Assembly: GCA_050946255.1 (NCBI GenBank) | Contig: JBMNUL010000104.1 | Location: 1-9,386 of the forward strand | DNA: 9,386 nucleotides | Source of the DNA: JBMNUL01 sp050946255 | Lineage (GTDB): Bacteria > Actinomycetota > Coriobacteriia > Coriobacteriales > CADBOM01 | Direction of reading: 5' to 3' | Part shown: piece after piece, positions 6,374-9,386 of the stretch | Layout of the letters: each line of letters starts with the position of its first letter | Position numbering within the stretch: the stretch's first letter is position 1 | The notes under the pieces: generated by a model | Databases searched by the model: none | What the model saw: only the letters and a program-made list of their open reading frames with translations | What the model was told of the DNA's origin: nothing | Program-made: the position numbers and the translations under genes

Positions 6374-6437
6374 CAACCTATAAGGTTGGATGCAGGAGTG
6401 ACTATTCACTCCAAGCTCTATTAGCCTTAGGCGAGCT
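6374..6437. repeat. Cluster of three adjacent short hairpins
   Basis: CAACCT-ATA-AGGTTG (6374-6388) is followed by GGAGTGA-CTAT-TCACTCC (6395-6412), then AGCTC-tatta-GCC-TTA-GGC-GAGCT (6414-6437). Each stem is perfectly paired apart from the five-base bulge in the third. None is followed by a T-run on either strand, so they are not ordinary terminators. The tight spacing suggests a folded RNA or DNA element, but chance folding is possible. Confidence 0.35.
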
Positions 6438-6663
6438 TCAAGACACGAGTACAATCATCAGTTGGAGGTCTTTGCAAGTCGCCTTTGTGATAATCCTTCG
6501 TCAAATTTGTATTTGAGTAAAGTCATCAAATAGCGAAATTAAGAAGTATCGTTTACTCCCACTCAGTATTAGCGTCGGTTGTAAACATTCAATCTACCTG
6601 CCTATTTGTCCGGCATATAGGGTGGGTTACCACTAATTTGCCATGAATAATCTTTGCGAGAAT

Positions 6664-6715
6664 CTCCGCTACTCGCGACGGAGTCTGGCAGTGTCACTCA
6701 GTGACACTCGCCAGA
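6664..6715. repeat. Two abutting inverted repeats, one very strong
   Basis: CTCCG...CGGAG (6664-6683, 5-bp stem) abuts a long dyad at 6684-6715. In the dyad, TCTGGC + AGTGTCAC pairs with GTGACACT + GCCAGA, giving 14 bp with one bulged C and a TCA loop. It lies 17 nt after the stop of the 31-codon gene on the - strand and may end that transcript, but there is no T-run on either side. Alternatives are a protein-binding or recombination site. Confidence 0.5.
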
Positions 6716-6731
6716 AGCGTGCTCTCGTTAG

Positions 6732-6827
6732 CTACTTGTGATGTCTGCGGATAATTATCACGATAAAGAGGACTATCGCAATGATGATAGCAATCGAGAT
6801 GGCCGTGCTCACGTACATGATTCCCAT
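6732..6827 (-). CDS. 31-aa single-span membrane peptide, coupled to the 366-aa gene
   Basis: This tiny gene begins MGIMYVSTAIS. About 19 nearly continuous Ile/Val/Ala/Leu/Phe residues follow (roughly 9-26), enough for one membrane span, and it ends RRHHK. By the positive-inside rule the C-terminus should face the cytoplasm. The ribosome binding site is excellent: AAGGAG 5 nt before the ATG, lying across the final codons of the upstream gene, whose TAG is only 2 nt before this start. The gene is therefore almost certainly co-translated with the 366-aa protein and may anchor it or act with it. Size and shape also resemble small hydrophobic toxins (type I or holin-like), but the operon position is unlike these. 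No homologue is recognised. Confidence 0.68.
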   Translation of the reverse strand: MGIMYVSTAISIAIIIAIVLFIVIIIRRHHK

Positions 6828-6829
6828 TG

Positions 6830-7930
6830 CTACTCCTTCGGAAGATTCTTGGTTTTGGAAGCGTCGTCTGAAGACTCTTTGATGAACTTGTCCGACGTTG
6901 CGTCAAGCTCTTCAATTCTGGACACGGCGGATTCGACGAATGAGATGACATCGGTAACGTTTGTTGAGCGATCTGACAGCGCCCTCCTCGGAAGGGGCAG
7001 ACCTTCCAATGTCTTTGGTGAAAGCCATGGCTTCAGGTGGCCGGCCTTCTCGCCTAGAATCGTCCGCGACATATGCTCGGCATACATGTCAAGGTCCCGA
7101 ACCACCTGCGCCCTATCATTGAGCATGAAGCTCGCCGCTGAGGCATATTGGGCGCAGTAGGTGCATTTGGCGACCGAGCGTCGCAATTCGCTGGCCTGTG
7201 GCATCGCCTGTGTGGCCGCCCGTATCGTCTTTCCCCAGTTCCAGGGTTTCACCTGTTCGATGATTGCCTCCACGAGCGACTCACTCGAGGGCTGGGACAG
7301 AAAGAACCCCGCCGACTCTTCGACGGTACTGAGGCATGAGTGGAAGCCATAGACCGCATCTCTGTGCGCTTCCCGGCAGAGCATGGCACGCTTCTCTGGG
7401 TCGCTTTCGAGCGCGGCCCACTTGAGGTTCTGCGCGGCAACCATTCCGTCGGTCTCGCGGTCGTGTATCTGCGCCTGCCGCAACTGGGCGATGCCTTCCT
7501 GGATCTCGTTCAGCTGCTGGGTGACTGCCATGAAGCTCAGGCTGAACATCATGTCGTTTACGGCAGGCAGCTGCTGCACCTCTTTGAGGCGGACTTGTCT
7601 GTCAAATCTTTGATTGTCCGGGTTTATTAGCGTCGCCAGCAGATGGCCTTCCTTGTCGGGCCGCAGGACCAGCTTCCCCTCTTGCATGAGCTTCCTGGTC
7701 GCTAGGGACAGATCAGCAACATAATCGGGCATCTTTGGAAGCAGCTCGTTGATGACTTCCACCATCTCGGGGCAGCATCTCGCGAAGTTCTGGAAATCAG
7801 AGAGCGCAGTCCTGAAGGACTCCAGCTTGTCCGACGAGAGGAAAACCCGGGACAGGACATCGTCATTCCCATACAAGTTGAGGTTGCCGTCATCGTCGAA
7901 CTTGATAATGGCCTTGTCTTGCTTTTTCAT
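6830..7930 (-). CDS. Unrecognised 366-aa protein, first gene of a two-gene unit
   Basis: A long frame with clean gene-like codon use and a start at 7930 (MKKQDKAIIKFDDDGNLNLY) preceded by a G-rich site (GGGGGTGGGG). No signal peptide or membrane span is seen. The N-terminus looks like a short beta segment, followed by long amphipathic helices (about 30-85 and 115-160, including MAVTQQLNEIQEGIAQLRQA) that could form coiled coil. Cys-rich spots are RCCPEM (about 51-56) and KCTYCAQYA (a CxxC). The C-terminal quarter is helical and ends in a hydrophilic Ser/Asp/Lys tail (SDDASKTKNLPKE). I see no enzyme motif. The 31-aa membrane peptide gene follows after 2 nt, so the pair may make a membrane-attached complex. 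Its place in an accessory region near toxin-antitoxin genes suggests a role in stress, defence or conflict, which is inference only. Confidence 0.75.
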   Translation of the reverse strand: MKKQDKAIIKFDDDGNLNLYGNDDVLSRVFLSSDKLESFRTALSDFQNFARCCPEMVEVINELLPKMPDYVADLSLATRKLMQEGKLVLRPDKEGHLLATLINPDNQRFDRQVRLKEVQQLPAVNDMMFSLSFMAVTQQLNEIQEGIAQLRQAQIHDRETDGMVAAQNLKWAALESDPEKRAMLCREAHRDAVYGFHSCLSTVEESAGFFLSQPSSESLVEAIIEQVKPWNWGKTIRAATQAMPQASELRRSVAKCTYCAQYASAASFMLNDRAQVVRDLDMYAEHMSRTILGEKAGHLKPWLSPKTLEGLPLPRRALSDRSTNVTDVISFVESAVSRIEELDATSDKFIKESSDDASKTKNLPKE

Positions 7931-8004
7931 ACCCCACCCCCATTGAAGAAATTATTGCATATGGTTATGCGAAGTCCTGAGCGATCCTCATTTGGCGGAG
8001 ATTG

Positions 8005-8024
8005 CACTTGTCTCCACTTGTCTC
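8005..8024. repeat. Tandem 10-bp direct repeat
   Basis: CACTTGTCTC occurs twice without a gap (8005-8014, 8015-8024), close to one helical turn apart. GGAGA at 7997-8001 can pair with TCTCC, so a small hairpin is also possible. It lies about 75-95 bp upstream of the 366-aa gene and just past the - strand terminator, a place suited to an operator. Confidence 0.45.
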
Positions 8025-8029
8025 CTAAA

Positions 8030-8070
8030 CAATAAAAAGTGGCGTAACCCTATTAGGAAGTTATGCCACC
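8030..8070 (-). terminator. Intrinsic terminator (- strand) upstream of the 366-aa gene
   Basis: Read on the - strand: GTGGCATAAC, an 11-nt loop, then GTTACGCCAC (10-bp stem with one G-T wobble), followed by TTTTTATTGTTT. This is a textbook Rho-independent terminator. No gene lies upstream on that strand within the window to need it, so it may end a small RNA or serve as a leader attenuator about 100 nt before the ATG at 7930. Confidence 0.7.
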
Positions 8071-8245
8071 ATCTCAATTCACTCACTAATATATAGGATT
8101 AAGGTCAACTATCCTCAGGCCTGCCAATAATAATCTCAAATCACTGTTGAAAAGCGTCGCATTATTTGCCTCCCATCAATCCATCTGGCACGCGCAACTT
8201 TTGCTTTTTGAAAGAGAGAATTGCATACCATAAATGATCGAAAAT

Positions 8246-8482
8246 TATTCCCGCTCAGTGGTTGCAAATCAACGATGAAACGAACTCGCTGGAACATCTA
8301 CCTGCGGATTTTTATTTTCCGAACAGCGCAGAAACCCTGAAAACCGCGAACTCAGTTTGAACTCAGCAGAGCGGGAATAGTCGCGGGAAAACGGGAGCAA
8401 ATGCTTTGATCAGCGAACACATGAACTCAGCTCAAGGGTGAGTTCAACATGCGTCATCTGTGCCCGGCATTGATAGCGGGAA
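8246..8482. repeat. Cluster of GAACTCA and GCGGGAA repeats
   Basis: GAACTCAG occurs at 8348-8355, 8359-8366 (11-bp phase) and 8423-8430. The last forms TGAACTCA (8422-8429) paired with TGAGTTCA (8439-8446) over a 9-nt loop. GCGGGAA occurs at 8371-8377, 8383-8389 and 8476-8482, and inverted at 8248-8254. The inverted copy extends to an 11-bp match, TATTCCCGCTC (8246-8256) with GAGCGGGAATA (8369-8379). Such density suggests a regulator-binding or replication/recombination region; function is not known. Confidence 0.45.
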
Positions 8483-8818
8483 TGAATTCACGCAATTTGG
8501 AATAAACCGCATAACCTGCGGAACCGTCTCATCTGGACTTTCGAATGGGCTCATGATTTATCCGAAAAAGAGGATGCCGGCAGACATCTCCGCGGAGTTC
8601 CGCCATCGAGGCGACCGTCCATCGATACCTGGGACATGGTCACGCGTTGTGGGGCCGCATGCGGCGAATGCGTGGGCATATATCCACCTTTCCGCATGCA
8701 TCGTCCATAGACGGCAGTCTCGCCGCGTCATACAGTTGAGTCGGTAAAGCAACGCGGGTTACTTAACAAGCTCGAAAGCGTGCAAGCGCAGGGGCGAACC
8801 TCGATGGAAGGAGCCATC

Positions 8819-9386
8819 ATGACACAGGGGACGCTGGGATTCGGATGCATGAGACTGCCGGTGCGCAACGGCGTATACGACGATATCGACCTTGAGCTGT
8901 TCGAGAAGATGGTCGATTTGTTCCTGGAGCGTGGGTTCACCTATTTCGACACGAGCTACGTGTACCACAACGGCGCGAGCGAGACCGCCTTGCGCAAGGC
9001 TCTGGTCGAGCGTCATCCGCGCGATTCGTTCACGGTGGCCACGAAGCTTCCGACGTGGCTCGTGAACAGCGAGAAGGCGCCAAAGAAGTACTTCGACGAG
9101 CAGCGCTCCAAGCTCGGCGTGGACTACATCGACTACTATCTGTTGCACACGCTGCGCGTGGGGCTCTATGACAACGCCATGGTGCCCTACCATGTGTTCG
9201 AGACCATGCAGGCGGAAAAGGAGGCCGGCCGCATCAAGAACCTCGGCTTCTCGTTCCATGACGACCCGGCAACGCTCGACCGCATCCTCACCGACCATCC
9301 CGAGGTTGACTTCGTGCAGATCATCCTCAACTACTATGACTGGGATTCCCTCTGGATCAACTCGCGCGAATGCTACGAGACCATCC
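8819..9386 (+). CDS. Aldo/keto reductase, N-terminal part (runs off the window)
   Basis: The first 189 residues of an aldo/keto reductase. The barrel start TLGFGCMRLPV is at 5-15. The catalytic tetrad of the family is visible: Asp44 and Tyr49 (FDTSYVYHNGASE), Lys76 (VATKLP) and His110 (YYLLHTL). GRIKNLGFSFHD (138-148) and FVQIILNYYDW (165-175) are typical of bacterial members that often carry a C-terminal 4Fe-4S ferredoxin-like domain; that part lies beyond the window. The start at 8819 is chosen because GGAAGGAG lies 5-6 nt upstream and overlaps the alternative in-frame ATG at 8804. These enzymes reduce carbonyl substrates with NAD(P)H; the substrate is unknown. It stands apart from the - strand genes and looks like host chromosomal sequence rather than the A+T-rich insert. 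Confidence 0.92.
   Translation, partial: MTQGTLGFGCMRLPVRNGVYDDIDLELFEKMVDLFLERGFTYFDTSYVYHNGASETALRKALVERHPRDSFTVATKLPTWLVNSEKAPKKYFDEQRSKLGVDYIDYYLLHTLRVGLYDNAMVPYHVFETMQAEKEAGRIKNLGFSFHDDPATLDRILTDHPEVDFVQIILNYYDWDSLWINSRECYETI

Larger units (their letters stand above)
6261..6731. other. A+T-rich gene-free stretch with several hairpins
   Basis: No open frame with family resemblance or a ribosome binding site was found. It contains compact perfect hairpins at 6374-6388, 6395-6412 and 6414-6437, a weaker 6-bp inverted repeat (GTTTAC/GTAAAC) around 6551-6588, and the strong dyads at 6664-6715, annotated separately. It may hold a small RNA, or operator or recombination sites, lying between the convergent orphan gene and the 31-codon gene. 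Function unknown. Confidence 0.35.
7931..8818. other. Long gene-free stretch with repeats and a terminator
   Basis: These 888 bp separate two divergently oriented genes. Frames of 64-95 codons exist at 8460-8752 on both strands, but they lack ribosome binding sites and family resemblance. The stretch contains a tandem 10-bp repeat (8005-8024), a - strand intrinsic terminator (8030-8070) and clustered GAACTCA and GCGGGAA copies (8246-8482). It also contains a perfect 12-bp palindrome GCCGCATGCGGC (8654-8665) and a weak TTGAGT (-35-like) at 8736-8741 ahead of the reductase gene. A possible -10 for the 366-aa gene is AATAAT at 7956-7951 (-). Confidence 0.4.

Noticed and set aside
6261..6731. Retron or other reverse-transcriptase-linked RNA
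   Set aside because: Hairpins are present, but no protein in the window shows reverse transcriptase motifs (no YxDD), so a retron cannot be supported.
6738..7160. 140-codon frame on the + strand
   Set aside because: It is antisense to the 31-codon gene and the 366-aa gene, and has no start signals.
8005..8024. Possible CRISPR or minisatellite from the tandem repeat
   Set aside because: There are only two 10-bp copies without spacers; there is no array and no cas gene in the window.
8460..8752. Overlapping 95-codon (+) and 64-codon (-) frames
   Set aside because: Neither has a ribosome binding site, recognisable family text or gene-like codon pattern; the region is treated as non-coding.
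8759..9298. 179-codon frame on the - strand
   Set aside because: It is the antisense shadow of the aldo/keto reductase, whose catalytic residues are clear.

Overview
The window looks like an accessory (island-like) segment from a high-G+C Gram-positive gut-type bacterium. The G+C-rich, strongly biased codon use of the outer genes and the style of the aldo/keto reductase, Fic and addiction-module proteins suggest an actinobacterium, probably Coriobacteriia. That placement is an inference from protein style, not a search result.

Left part (1-1646, + strand): a compact three-gene operon. It encodes a small atypical SDR / NAD(P)-binding protein, an Rrf2-family transcription regulator (ATGA overlap with the first gene) and an SRPBCC/START-like protein (3-nt gap). 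A TTGACA -35-like element lies upstream. Next, on the - strand, is a complete alpha/beta hydrolase (1884-2693) with an intact Ser-Asp-His triad. It is followed by a 399-bp stretch where I see no convincing gene, then a small acidic orphan ORF (3093-3323) and a possible relic (3391-3519).

Toxin-antitoxin cluster (3520-5108): an intact class I Fic toxin and its VbhA-type antitoxin are on the - strand with TAATG overlap and a perfect TATAAT -10. Immediately to the right is decayed DNA. A C-terminal scrap of a AAA/DUF4143-type ATPase (- strand) abuts a C-terminal scrap of a RelE/HigB-like toxin (+ strand) at 4703/4704. A matching addiction-module antidote gene follows, with a C-terminus broken by frame changes.

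A+T-rich middle (about 4700-6660): base composition differs clearly from both flanks. It carries one unrecognised gene split over two frames (5218-6260). The two frames overlap only in a 13-nt window, which contains an in-frame A AAA AAG heptamer. The stretch after it (6261-6731) has no gene but several perfect short hairpins.

Right part: on the - strand, an unrecognised 366-aa gene (6830-7930) is followed after 2 nt by a 31-codon gene for a single-span membrane peptide with an excellent ribosome binding site. The 888-bp stretch 7931-8818 has no supported gene. It holds a minus-strand intrinsic terminator, a tandem 10-bp repeat and clusters of GAACTCA and GCGGGAA repeats. The window ends inside an aldo/keto reductase gene (8819 onward, + strand).

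The parts most likely to be undescribed are the 366-aa/31-aa pair, the frame-split orphan gene, and the structured or repeat-rich non-coding DNA around them. No CRISPR array, tRNA, rRNA or intact transposase was seen.
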